From NCBI GenBank assembly GCA_963838845.1, contig CAWISR010000003.1, forward strand, positions 186,001-250,000: a DNA stretch of 64,000 nt. Reading direction: 5' to 3'. Position numbers and translations under genes: made by a program. Below are positions 19,030 to 26,203 of the stretch, in pieces. This stretch comes from CAVRXQ01 sp963838845. GTDB lineage: Bacteria; Actinomycetota; Acidimicrobiia; Acidimicrobiales; Bog-793. Under the pieces are notes generated by a model. It had not been told where the DNA came from. It saw nothing but the letters and a program-made list of their open reading frames with translations, and did not search any database. Position 1 is the first letter of the stretch, and the number at the start of each line of letters is the position of its first letter.

Positions 19030-19914
19030 TCAGCTCGCCGCCAGCGCGGCCGCGCGCTTTGCAAGCGAAGGGTCGCGGAAGTTCCGGCAGATCTCCACGA
19101 ACTCATTCGTCGGGCCACGCCAACGCAGTGACGCGACGTCGGTGAGCAGCAAGGGGTCGACGCGCAGCGTCGCGAGGTCACGGAACAACTCGGCGAGGTG
19201 GCGCTCGCGGGCAAGCGTGCCGGCGAGCCGTTCCGCGCCGCGCACCGCGCCCCGTACCGCCGAATCCCAATCGGCGGCTTCGTCGGGCACGTCGCCCAGT
19301 GTGCCGTAGTGCGCGAGCACCGCCGAGGAGGCCCGCGGTCCCCACCCCGGCAAGCCTGGGAAACCATCGGCCGCGTCGCCGACGAGCGCCAACCAGTCGG
19401 GGATGGAGCGCGGCGCCACGCCGAACTTCGTCCAGACGCCCGCCTCGTCACGCACGGTGTTCGTCCGGCGGTCGAGCTGCACGACACGCTCCCCCTCGAC
19501 GCACTGCGCGAGATCCTTGTCGGGTGTCCAGATCACGACCTGTTCGACGGCCGAATCGCGCGCCGCGGCAAAAGCCGCCGACGCCAAAGCGTCGTCGGCT
19601 TCGAGCTCCACCATCGGCCAGACGGTGACGCCGAGGGCGGAGAGCGCCTCCTCAAGGATCTCGAACTGCGAGCGCAGCTCGGCGGCGACGCCCTCTCCCG
19701 TTTTGTAGCCCGGCCAGAGCGTGTTGCGGAACGACTCGATGACATGGTCGGTGGCCACACCGAGGTGGGTGTCGCCGCGCTCAAGCATGCCGAGGACCGA
19801 AAGGACGACGCCTCGCGCCGCGCCGATCTCGCCGCCGTCGAGCCCGGCACGCGAAGGCTGCCCGAAGAACTGGCGGAAGAGTTCGTACGTGCCGTCGAGC
19901 AGATGAACGCGCAT
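19030..19914 (-). CDS. 5'-3' exonuclease / flap-nuclease family protein
   Basis: Predicted 294-residue PIN/FEN-like nuclease resembling the N-terminal domain of DNA polymerase I. Acidic metal-binding residues are visible in HLLDGTYELF, ELEADDALA, and WTPDKDLAQCV, followed by the helix-hairpin-helix region GDAADGFPGLPGWG, which in the family is normally GDSSDNIPGVPGIG. The last motif is somewhat divergent but keeps its aspartates. ATG 19914 is chosen over GTG 19929. It converges on ligC with six bases between the stops, so it sits in the same repair neighbourhood though on the opposite strand. Confidence 0.9.
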   Translation of the reverse strand: MRVHLLDGTYELFRQFFGQPSRAGLDGGEIGAARGVVLSVLGMLERGDTHLGVATDHVIESFRNTLWPGYKTGEGVAAELRSQFEILEEALSALGVTVWPMVELEADDALASAAFAAARDSAVEQVVIWTPDKDLAQCVEGERVVQLDRRTNTVRDEAGVWTKFGVAPRSIPDWLALVGDAADGFPGLPGWGPRASSAVLAHYGTLGDVPDEAADWDSAVRGAVRGAERLAGTLARERHLAELFRDLATLRVDPLLLTDVASLRWRGPTNEFVEICRNFRDPSLAKRAAALAAS

Positions 19915-20067
19915 CCGAAAGTGTCCCACCCGAGGCTTTGTCGCATATCGGAAAGGGCGGCTCGGCAGCGGGCCAAATTGATGGTCAGCGAACCCAATGG
20001 GGTCGACTACGGGAGAGCTTCCGCGGAACTCCGCCGCCTGAGCGCGAGAACGGGCGTCCGGACCGCT

Positions 20068-20715
20068 CTACAGATCCCGAGTTCCGACGAGATCGACGAG
20101 CCCGCCAACCTCTGTCGAGCCCTCCGGACCAGGCCGGGCGCGAAGCAGTGATCCGACGCCTTGGTGGATCTCGATCGGTCGGCCGAGCCTCGCCGCGAGG
20201 CGCAGCGCGCCCGAGCCGGTCGCTTCGTCCTCCTCGATACCGAACACGCGAGGGAACGCGCGAGCGCGGATCGTGCCTGCGCTCTCATCCTCCCAGGTCC
20301 ACGTGTAGAGCAAGCTGTCCGGCCCGGCGTCGTCGAATGCAACGACCGCCGCTGGCGAAGGCAGTTCGACGAACTCGAAGTCGGGCGCCCACTCGGGGAG
20401 GCCGCGAATCCACGTCAGATCGTCGTGAGTCCACGTCGCCACCTCTCCGCCCGGCGGACGCAGCACGTCGGTACGACGTCCGACCTCGGCGAGCAACCAG
20501 GCGGTGCCGACGAGCGGATGGCCCGCAAACGGGAGCTCGGTCGCCGGGGTGTACATGCGGACCGCCCCCCGGGAGGCGTCATCGACGAACACCGTTTCGG
20601 AGTAGCCGAGCGCGGCGGCGATGCCTTGGCGGTCGCCTTCAGGGATTTCGGGTCCGTCGAGGAAAACGGCGAGCAGATTTCCACCGGTCCCGCCAGGGCC
20701 GGAGAACACCCGCAA
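20068..20715 (-). CDS. PhzF family isomerase-like protein, short form
   Basis: Predicted 215-residue member of the PhzF/diaminopimelate-epimerase-fold family. Family marks are GGNLLAVFLDG, LGYSETVFV with the expected catalytic Glu, TELPFAGHPLVGTAWLL and DEATGSGALRLAARL. Most PhzF proteins have 260-300 residues; the shortening lies mainly in the middle, and the N-terminus is clipped because a stop occurs ten codons upstream of the TTG at 20715. An upstream in-frame ATC would restore the usual AYQLLRVF start but is not a normal initiator. Function unknown; there is no phenazine gene nearby. A strong terminator separates it from the upstream exporter gene. Confidence 0.82.
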   Translation of the reverse strand: MRVFSGPGGTGGNLLAVFLDGPEIPEGDRQGIAAALGYSETVFVDDASRGAVRMYTPATELPFAGHPLVGTAWLLAEVGRRTDVLRPPGGEVATWTHDDLTWIRGLPEWAPDFEFVELPSPAAVVAFDDAGPDSLLYTWTWEDESAGTIRARAFPRVFGIEEDEATGSGALRLAARLGRPIEIHQGVGSLLRARPGPEGSTEVGGLVDLVGTRDL

Positions 20716-20763
20716 GAGCTGATACGCGGCGATACTCGGACGCTAGCGATCCTTTGCTCCTGG

Positions 20764-20799
20764 GGTAGCGGGTCAGTTTGATGAAACTGACCCGCTACC
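20764..20799 (-). terminator. Hairpin terminator of the minus-strand MFS gene
   Basis: GGTAGCGGGTCAGTTT (20764-20779) pairs perfectly with AAACTGACCCGCTACC (20784-20799) around a four-base loop. It begins 44 bases after the stop of the exporter gene on the minus strand and lies ahead of the PhzF-like gene. The 16-bp stem without mismatch makes a transcription terminator the best reading. Confidence 0.85.
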
Positions 20800-20843
20800 G
20801 GCGGCTGTGCCGCTTTCGCGCCGCCGAATCCCACCGCGAGCGA

Positions 20844-22325
20844 TCAGCCGAACGCTGCCCCTTCGACGGGCAGGTCGCGACGGCTTGCCCGGATGAGGAG
20901 GACCGCCGAGGCGACCGAGGCGGCGAGGATGATGGCCGAGTAGGTGAATCCGGTCGTATAGCCGTGCACCGCACCCGCCTGGGCGGTGCTCACGCCGTGG
21001 ATGGCGATGTAGCTCGCCGTCGCCGAGGCGGCGACCGTGTTCAACAGCGCGGTGCCGAGCGCCCCTCCGATCTGCTGCGTCGTGTTGACGAGCGCGCTCG
21101 CCACGCCCGCGTCGTGATGTCCGACGCCGACCAACGCGGTGCTGCTCATCGGGACGAAGGCGAGACCGAGACCGACACTCACGACGATCTCCGCTGGCAG
21201 CACATGCAACGCGTACTGGGAGTGCACGCCGATTTGCGTAAACCAGACGAGGCCGACGACACCCATCGTCAGGCCGACGCCCATCAGCACGCGCGGTCCG
21301 AGACGCGGAAGCAGTTGACTCGCCAATCCTGCGGCGAGCGCGATCCCCGCCGCGAAGGGCAGGAACGCGAAGCCGGTCTTCAGCGCCGAATAGTGGAGCG
21401 TTCCCTGGAAGTAATAGGTGAGGAAGAGAAAGACACCGAACAGCCCCATGCCGAGAAGCAGCGACGACAGGTACGCGCCGCCCCGGTTGCGGTCAAGGAT
21501 GACCCGCATCGGCAACAACGGCGCCTCGGCGCGAAGCTCGATGAGAATGAAGCTGACGAGGAGGACCGCCGCCGCTGCCAAAAGACCGACGGTCACCGAC
21601 GCTCCCCATCCGTCGGTCTGGGCGCGGGTGAACCCGTAGACGAGGGCGAGCAGCCCGCCCGTGACGACCGCGGCGCCCCGCAAGTCGTAGTGGCTCTCCC
21701 CCTCCGCCCTGCTCTCGCCGACCTCGCGCAGCGCGGCGAGCGCCGTCGCGATCGCAATCGGCGTGTTGATGAGCAGCGTCCATCGCCAGCTCGCGTACTC
21801 GGTCAGCAGACCACCCAAGATGAGACCGATCGCCGCACCACCACCGGAGATGCCGCCGTAGACGCCGAAGGCGCGGGCGCGCTCGCGGGGCTCGGTGAAG
21901 GTGACGGTCATGATCGAAAGCGCGGCCGGGGCCATCACGGCGGCGAACGCGCCCTGCAGGGCGCGGGCGCCGAACAGCATCGCCGAGTTCACCGCCAGCC
22001 CGCCGAGGGCGGATGACGCCGCGAAACCGATCAGGCTGACGATGAAGACGCGCTTTCGCCCGAGGTAGTCGGCGATACGACCGCCGAGCAGCAGCAGACC
22101 GCCGAACGCCAAGGCGTAGGCGGTCAGGACCCACTGGCGGTTGGCGATGGAGATGTGGAGCGCCCGCTGGGCGGAGGGCAGGGCGATCGTGACGACCGTC
22201 GCGTCGAGGACGATCATCAGCTGCGCGATGGCGATGACCGCCAGGGCGCGAAAACGGCGCGGATCAGGAGCTTCCGGCGCCGACTGGGGCAGCTCGAGCA
22301 GGGTGCTCGAAGTCGCAGCACTCAT
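20844..22325 (-). CDS. MFS transporter, DHA2 family, TetR-adjacent
   Basis: Predicted 493-residue 14-helix exporter. Helix 1 has MIVLDATVVTIALPSAQRAL, the DHA2 signature; motif A is GGRIADYLGRKRVF, and motif C-like GGISGGGAAIGLILGGLL is in helix 5. The family exports hydrophobic drugs, antibiotics or metabolites using the proton gradient; substrate unknown. ATG 22325 follows GGAGGAGACC. It is divergent from a TetR gene, and two identical-type palindromes in between indicate that this exporter is the TetR target. A 16-bp hairpin ends the transcript. Confidence 0.94.
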   Translation of the reverse strand: MSAATSSTLLELPQSAPEAPDPRRFRALAVIAIAQLMIVLDATVVTIALPSAQRALHISIANRQWVLTAYALAFGGLLLLGGRIADYLGRKRVFIVSLIGFAASSALGGLAVNSAMLFGARALQGAFAAVMAPAALSIMTVTFTEPRERARAFGVYGGISGGGAAIGLILGGLLTEYASWRWTLLINTPIAIATALAALREVGESRAEGESHYDLRGAAVVTGGLLALVYGFTRAQTDGWGASVTVGLLAAAAVLLVSFILIELRAEAPLLPMRVILDRNRGGAYLSSLLLGMGLFGVFLFLTYYFQGTLHYSALKTGFAFLPFAAGIALAAGLASQLLPRLGPRVLMGVGLTMGVVGLVWFTQIGVHSQYALHVLPAEIVVSVGLGLAFVPMSSTALVGVGHHDAGVASALVNTTQQIGGALGTALLNTVAASATASYIAIHGVSTAQAGAVHGYTTGFTYSAIILAASVASAVLLIRASRRDLPVEGAAFG

Positions 22326-22359
22326 TGGTCTCCTCCAGGTGGGGCAGTTGCTCTACAAT

Positions 22360-22402
22360 CGGAATTGGTCTTCCGCTTAGACTATACGGAATGATGATTC
22401 CG
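22360..22402. promoter_or_regulatory. Twin CGGAA-N6-TTCCG operator between MFS exporter and TetR
   Basis: Two copies of the same dyad are present: CGGAA-N6-TTCCG at 22360-22375 and again at 22387-22402, with centres exactly 27 bases apart. The flanks ACAAT (22355-22359) and GTTGT (22403-22407) extend the outer symmetry with one mismatch. The pair sits between the divergent starts at 22325 and 22431, where a TetR repressor would block both promoters. Confidence 0.8.
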
Positions 22403-22430
22403 GTTGTCAACCTCCGCTGATGGAGAACTC

Positions 22431-23081
22431 ATGAGTTCGCCAACGAACCCACACCAGCCAACGCCTACCGGCGCCGACCAATTCCCTCGCCGCGACGACG
22501 CGGCGGATCCGCCGGCGCCTCGACTGCGTGCCGACGCGGCCCGCAATCGCGAACACGTGATCACCGCCGCCACTGAGGCGTTCGCGTCTGAGGGCATCGA
22601 TGTGCCGATGGAAGTGATCGCGAAACGCGCCGGAGTCGGTGTTGCGACGATCTACCGGCAGTTCCCGACCAAAGAATCGCTCTTCATGGCCATCGTTCAA
22701 AAAGAGATGCACGACGTGCTGGAGTTCGCGCGTGAGCTCGAGAACGCAAAAGACGCTGGCGCGGCGCTGTACGAATTCATCAGCCGGGTCCTTGAGACGG
22801 TGGCGTCGAAACGCGATCTCGCCGAAGCGCTCGAGCGGTCCGGGGCGAAGACGAAAAGTCCGGAGTTGCAAGAGCTGTGGCGGGCGACACTCGAACCACT
22901 CGTTCAGCGAGCGGAGCAAGCCGGCGCGGTCCGATCCGACGTCGACCTCGACGAGGTGCTTTTTCTCGTCAGCGGCTCGTGCTCGGCCGTCATGAATCAC
23001 AGGCCCGATGAACGCTCACGGGAGCGCATGGCGCGGGTGATCTGCGACGGGCTGCGGCCCGAGTCAGAGCGAAGCGGCTAG
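22431..23081 (+). CDS. TetR family transcriptional regulator
   Basis: Predicted 216-residue TetR repressor. After a Pro-rich N-terminal arm of about 35 residues comes the DNA-binding domain: RNREHVITAATEAFASEG, then the helix-turn-helix VIAKRAGVGVATIYRQFPTK, then LF. The ligand-binding C-terminal half resembles the SACE_7040-like type. ATG 22431 follows TGGAGA. Position and the twin operator imply control of the divergent exporter and of itself, with the exporter's substrate as the likely inducer (inference). Confidence 0.93.
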   Translation: MSSPTNPHQPTPTGADQFPRRDDAADPPAPRLRADAARNREHVITAATEAFASEGIDVPMEVIAKRAGVGVATIYRQFPTKESLFMAIVQKEMHDVLEFARELENAKDAGAALYEFISRVLETVASKRDLAEALERSGAKTKSPELQELWRATLEPLVQRAEQAGAVRSDVDLDEVLFLVSGSCSAVMNHRPDERSRERMARVICDGLRPESERSG

Positions 23082-23103
23082 GGCGGGTTTCGGCCGATCC
23101 CGC

Positions 23104-23964
23104 TCACGTGTTTCTCGGACGTTCGGGCTCTTCACGAAAAGCGGCGATGGCGAACGCGGCGAGCGCGACGGCGACGGAGACGTTCAGCGATTCGACCGGA
23201 CCGTAGAGGGGAATTCGGCACAGCAGGTCGCAGCGGCGCCGGACGAGGGGCGTCAATCCGCGTCCTTCGGCGCCGGCGACGAGCGCGAGGGGCCGATCGG
23301 CGATCTCGAGATCGGAGATGCTCACGTCGCCGTCTGGATCGAGGCCGACGGTCCACACGCCCCGGTGCGCGAGCTCACCGACCGCCTGAGCGATGGAAGC
23401 GACAACGACGATCGGCAGGCGCTCTGCTGCACCGGCTGCCGCCTTGAGCGCAGATGCGGTGAACGGCGCGCTCCGTCGTTTCCCGATCACCATGCCCGTC
23501 GCACCGGCTGCGAGCGCGCTGCGCACGATCGCGCCGAGGTTGTGCGGATCGGTCACCTCGGCGAGCACGACGAGAAAAGGGATCCGATTCGCGCTGACCT
23601 CTCCTCGCTCGGCGTTTCCGTTGAGCAGCTCCTCCAAGTCGGCCGACACGATCGGTTCCGCTCTGGCGGCTACGCCTTGTGGCGCTGCCGACAACGCGAT
23701 CGAATGGAAAACCGCAGGCTTGACCGTTCGAACGGGAACCGCTTTTGACCTCGCGAGCTCCACGATCTCGTCGAGCGCCGGCGACGAAGCGCCGCTCGAG
23801 GCGACGACGATCTCTTCGACCCTTCGTCGTCCGGCTACGAGCAGCTCGCGAACCGCGTGAATGCCTTCGACATGCTCCCCGCCGAGCGAGTCACGATGCG
23901 CGCGGCCGCGCGTCGGTCGTGCCTGCTGTCGCCCTATCGCTCGATCAGGGCGACCGCGAGGCAT
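23104..23964 (-). CDS. rlmB: 23S rRNA / tRNA 2'-O-methyltransferase, TrmH (SpoU) family
   Basis: Predicted 286-residue SPOUT methyltransferase, most like RlmB, which methylates G2251 of 23S rRNA. The N-terminal substrate-binding part has EHVEGIHAVRELL. The SPOUT knot has VLAEVTDPHNLGAIVRSALAAGA (motif 1), LALVAGAEGRGL (motif 2) and CRIPLYGPVESLNVSVAVALAAF (motif 3). A basic N-terminal extension of about 30 residues precedes the domain. ATG 23964 overlaps the ispF 3' end by 31 bases. This clustering carD-ispD-ispF-(cysS)-rlmB is common in actinobacteria; cysS is missing here. Confidence 0.93.
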   Translation of the reverse strand: MPRGRPDRAIGRQQARPTRGRAHRDSLGGEHVEGIHAVRELLVAGRRRVEEIVVASSGASSPALDEIVELARSKAVPVRTVKPAVFHSIALSAAPQGVAARAEPIVSADLEELLNGNAERGEVSANRIPFLVVLAEVTDPHNLGAIVRSALAAGATGMVIGKRRSAPFTASALKAAAGAAERLPIVVVASIAQAVGELAHRGVWTVGLDPDGDVSISDLEIADRPLALVAGAEGRGLTPLVRRRCDLLCRIPLYGPVESLNVSVAVALAAFAIAAFREEPERPRNT

Positions 23965-24413
23965 GCAATTCCTTCGAGACGTCCCAGCGCGCCCAGGCGC
24001 TCCGGGCGCGTGGCCTTTACGTGCACCGGGCCCCCGGCGCACTCGGAGAGCTTCTTCATCATCTCGGCACGGACATCGGCCACGCGCGGCCGCTCCGCGA
24101 CAAGGGAGCAGTCAGCGTTCACGAGGCGCCAGCCTTCGGCGGCTAGGAGCGCCGCCGTTTCTCTGAGCAGCCCGAGGCTGTCGGCGCCGGCGAAGCTCGC
24201 ATCGGTGTCCGGATAATGCTCGCCGATGTCACCCATTCCGGCGGCGCCGAACATCGCGTCACACAGGGCATGGGCGATCGCGTCGGCGTCCGAATGACCG
24301 ACAAGGCCGCGCTCGCCCTCGAAGCGGACCCCCCCGAGCACGAGCGGACGGTCATCGACTTCCGGCGCGAGCTGATGGAGATCGACCCCGAGGCCGACGC
24401 GAACGTCGCTCAT
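23934..24413 (-). CDS. ispF: 2-C-methyl-D-erythritol 2,4-cyclodiphosphate synthase
   Basis: Predicted 159-residue IspF, which cyclises CDP-ME 2-phosphate to MEcPP in the non-mevalonate isoprenoid pathway. The zinc site DLH is in GVDLHQL and the third ligand in GHSDADAIAHALCDA; FGAAGMGDIGEHYPDTD is nearly invariant. The C-terminal motif reads KATRPERLGALGRLEGIA, where the family usually has KATTxExLGFxGRxEGIA. The start ATG 24413 overlaps the ispD stop by four bases (ATGA). It overlaps rlmB by 31 bases. Confidence 0.96.
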   Translation of the reverse strand: MSDVRVGLGVDLHQLAPEVDDRPLVLGGVRFEGERGLVGHSDADAIAHALCDAMFGAAGMGDIGEHYPDTDASFAGADSLGLLRETAALLAAEGWRLVNADCSLVAERPRVADVRAEMMKKLSECAGGPVHVKATRPERLGALGRLEGIACLAVALIER

Positions 24414-25081
24414 CTGGAGCGCGTCGCGCCGCTGCGAAGCTCGATGAGCTGTCGCTCGAACAGCTCGACGTCGTCTTGATCGGTGATCTTCTTGTTCCGC
24501 GGTTCACCAGGAACGACGAGAACTTCGCCGCCGATCGCTTCGACGAGCGACGCGTCGTCGGTGGCGTCCTCGGCGTCTCGGTGGGCGCGCCGCAACACCT
24601 CTGCCTTAAAGGCCTGCGGTGTTTGCACGGTAAACAGGGCATCACGTTTGAGCGTCTCGACGACACGACCCTTGCGGACACGCTTCACTGTGTCTGAAAT
24701 CGAGAGTCCAGGGATGGCGCCGTCGGCGCCCGATCGGACAGAATCGATGACCTTGGCGAACAGTGAAGAGCTGGCGAGCGGTCGTGCCGCGTCGTGCACG
24801 ACAATCACTTCGGCTTCCGGTGGGACGACGGCGAGACCGGCGCGAACCGACTGGGCGCGTGTGGCGCCGCCCTCGGCCACGAAAAGGCAACCCGCATGGA
24901 AGGTCACGTCGTTGAGCTGAGAGGACGGGACGACGAGCACAACCTCGTCGACGGCCGCGCGTGCTGTCTCCACCGACCACTCGACGACGGTGCGCCCGGC
25001 GATGCGCTCGAACTGCTTTGGTCCGCCGAATCGTCGCCCTTCTCCCGCGGCGACGACGATCGCCCAGACGCCGTCGTTCAC
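24410..25081 (-). CDS. ispD: 2-C-methyl-D-erythritol 4-phosphate cytidylyltransferase
   Basis: Predicted 223-residue IspD, transferring CMP from CTP to MEP. The CTP-binding loop is VVAAGEGRRFGGPKQF, substrate residues are in VVHDAARPL, and the end has TDDASLVEAIGGEV and GEPRNKKITDQDDVELFE, all family hallmarks. The start is GTG 25081; the carD stop lies 17 bases upstream. It is the second gene of a carD-ispD-ispF-rlmB unit, so isoprenoid precursor genes here are cotranscribed with an RNA-polymerase-binding regulator. Confidence 0.96.
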   Translation of the reverse strand: MNDGVWAIVVAAGEGRRFGGPKQFERIAGRTVVEWSVETARAAVDEVVLVVPSSQLNDVTFHAGCLFVAEGGATRAQSVRAGLAVVPPEAEVIVVHDAARPLASSSLFAKVIDSVRSGADGAIPGLSISDTVKRVRKGRVVETLKRDALFTVQTPQAFKAEVLRRAHRDAEDATDDASLVEAIGGEVLVVPGEPRNKKITDQDDVELFERQLIELRSGATRSR

Positions 25082-25098
25082 GCCGGAGTCTGCCGCGG

Positions 25099-25575
25099 CT
25101 AAGGCAGCGCGGCGTTCAGCCGCTCTTCGGCCTCTTCCTCACTGACGCCGATCGCGAAGGTGAGCTCCGAGACGAGGATCTGCCGAGCCCGATTGAGCAT
25201 CCGCTTCTCACCTGCGGAGAGTCCCTTGTCCTTGTCGCGGATCGAAAGGTTCCTCACGACCTCGGCGACCTGGTAGATGTCGCCAGACTTCAGCTTCTCC
25301 ACGTGGTTCTTGTACCGCCGTGACCAGTTCGTCGGCATGCGCGCCTCTTTCTTGCGCAACACGGCGAACACCTCTTCGACTTCCTCGTCGTTGATGACCT
25401 CGCGGAGGCCGACCTCTTCGGTGTTGTCCGTTGGCACCATCAAGGTGAGATCGCCGTACGCGAGGCGCAAAACGAGATACTCCCGTTTCTCACCGAACGC
25501 TTCGCGGATCTCCCGCTTTTCCACCACGGCGGCTCCGTGGTGCGGATAGACGACCTTGTCGCCGACGTCAAACAC
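25099..25575 (-). CDS. carD: CarD family RNA-polymerase-binding regulator
   Basis: Predicted 158-residue CarD. The N-terminal Tudor-like domain (FDVGDKVVYPHHGAAVVEK) binds the RNA polymerase beta subunit, and the helical C-terminal domain stabilises the open promoter complex; MPTNWSRRYKNH contains the tryptophan that wedges into DNA in mycobacterial CarD. The GTG at 25575 is chosen because GAGGAG precedes it by seven bases, although the frame stays open to 25662. The acidic C-terminus SEEEAEERLNAAL is typical. The gene leads the operon with ispD, ispF and rlmB. In actinobacteria carD responds to stress; no specific promoter could be called here. Confidence 0.96.
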   Translation of the reverse strand: MFDVGDKVVYPHHGAAVVEKREIREAFGEKREYLVLRLAYGDLTLMVPTDNTEEVGLREVINDEEVEEVFAVLRKKEARMPTNWSRRYKNHVEKLKSGDIYQVAEVVRNLSIRDKDKGLSAGEKRMLNRARQILVSELTFAIGVSEEEAEERLNAALP

Positions 25576-25748
25576 TCGAGACTCCTCACAGCTACAACAA
25601 AACGACGGTCGCCACTCCCGGCAGACAGACGCCAATTGCACCGCGCCTGCTCGCCAGGTCACGGCGAAGAAGTACCGACATTCTACCGGAAATAGGCCGC
25701 CGACCAGGCCCGGTACGGATGCCGAGAGGTCCGCTTGCCTGATTCGAC

Positions 25749-26156
25749 CTACGAAGCGGGTTCCAAGATGACAACCGGAATCGTGCGTGTCGTTTTTGCC
25801 TCGTAGCCGACGAACTGCGGGAACTCGCGCTTTTGCCGCTCCCAGATCGGCGACCGCTCTTCGGGATCCGCGACACGTGCCGTCACCGAATACGTCTCGT
25901 CCCCGACTTCGACGCGGGAGCTCGGGTTCGCGCGCAGGTTGTAGAACCAGCCCGGGTTGTTCGGCGCCCCGCCCTTCGAGGCGAAGATGGCGTAGCCGCC
26001 GTCGACCGTCTGGTACATGAGCGGGTTCACACGCTCGATACCCGACCGCGCTCCTTTGTGGTGGAGCAGCAAAAGCGGCTTGCCCTCGAAGTCACCGCCG
26101 ACCTTGCCGTGATTCGCACGGAACTCTGCGATGTTCCCAGCGTTGTAGTCGCTCAC
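25749..26156 (-). CDS. Deazaflavin-dependent (F420) nitroreductase family protein
   Basis: Predicted 135-residue split-barrel protein of the DDN family, whose members use reduced coenzyme F420 for reductions of quinones or nitro compounds. Visible marks are the N-terminal NIAEFRANHGKVGG, the LLLHHKGARSGIERVNPL strand and loop, GGYAIFASKGGAPNNPGWFYNL, and the final PVVILEP strand. It starts with GTG 26156. A 173-base gap separates it from carD, with no hairpin or RNA motif seen. The clpC stop lies 48 bases upstream in the same direction, so cotranscription is possible. Confidence 0.9.
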   Translation of the reverse strand: MSDYNAGNIAEFRANHGKVGGDFEGKPLLLLHHKGARSGIERVNPLMYQTVDGGYAIFASKGGAPNNPGWFYNLRANPSSRVEVGDETYSVTARVADPEERSPIWERQKREFPQFVGYEAKTTRTIPVVILEPAS

Positions 26157-26203
26157 CAGCCCACCTCAGCGTGGAAGCCGTCGCGAATTGCCGACGGCGG
26201 AGA

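Noticed and set aside
22382..22386. Window scanned for insertion sequences, att sites, prophage genes and toxin-antitoxin pairs
   Set aside because: No transposase, integrase, terminal repeats or small paired toxin genes were seen; all genes look like resident chromosomal genes with uniform composition.
25576..25748. Largest gene-free gap in the minus-strand block (about 170 bases) checked for an RNA gene or riboswitch
   Set aside because: No tRNA T-loop, no convincing stem series and no open frame with a ribosome-binding site were found.
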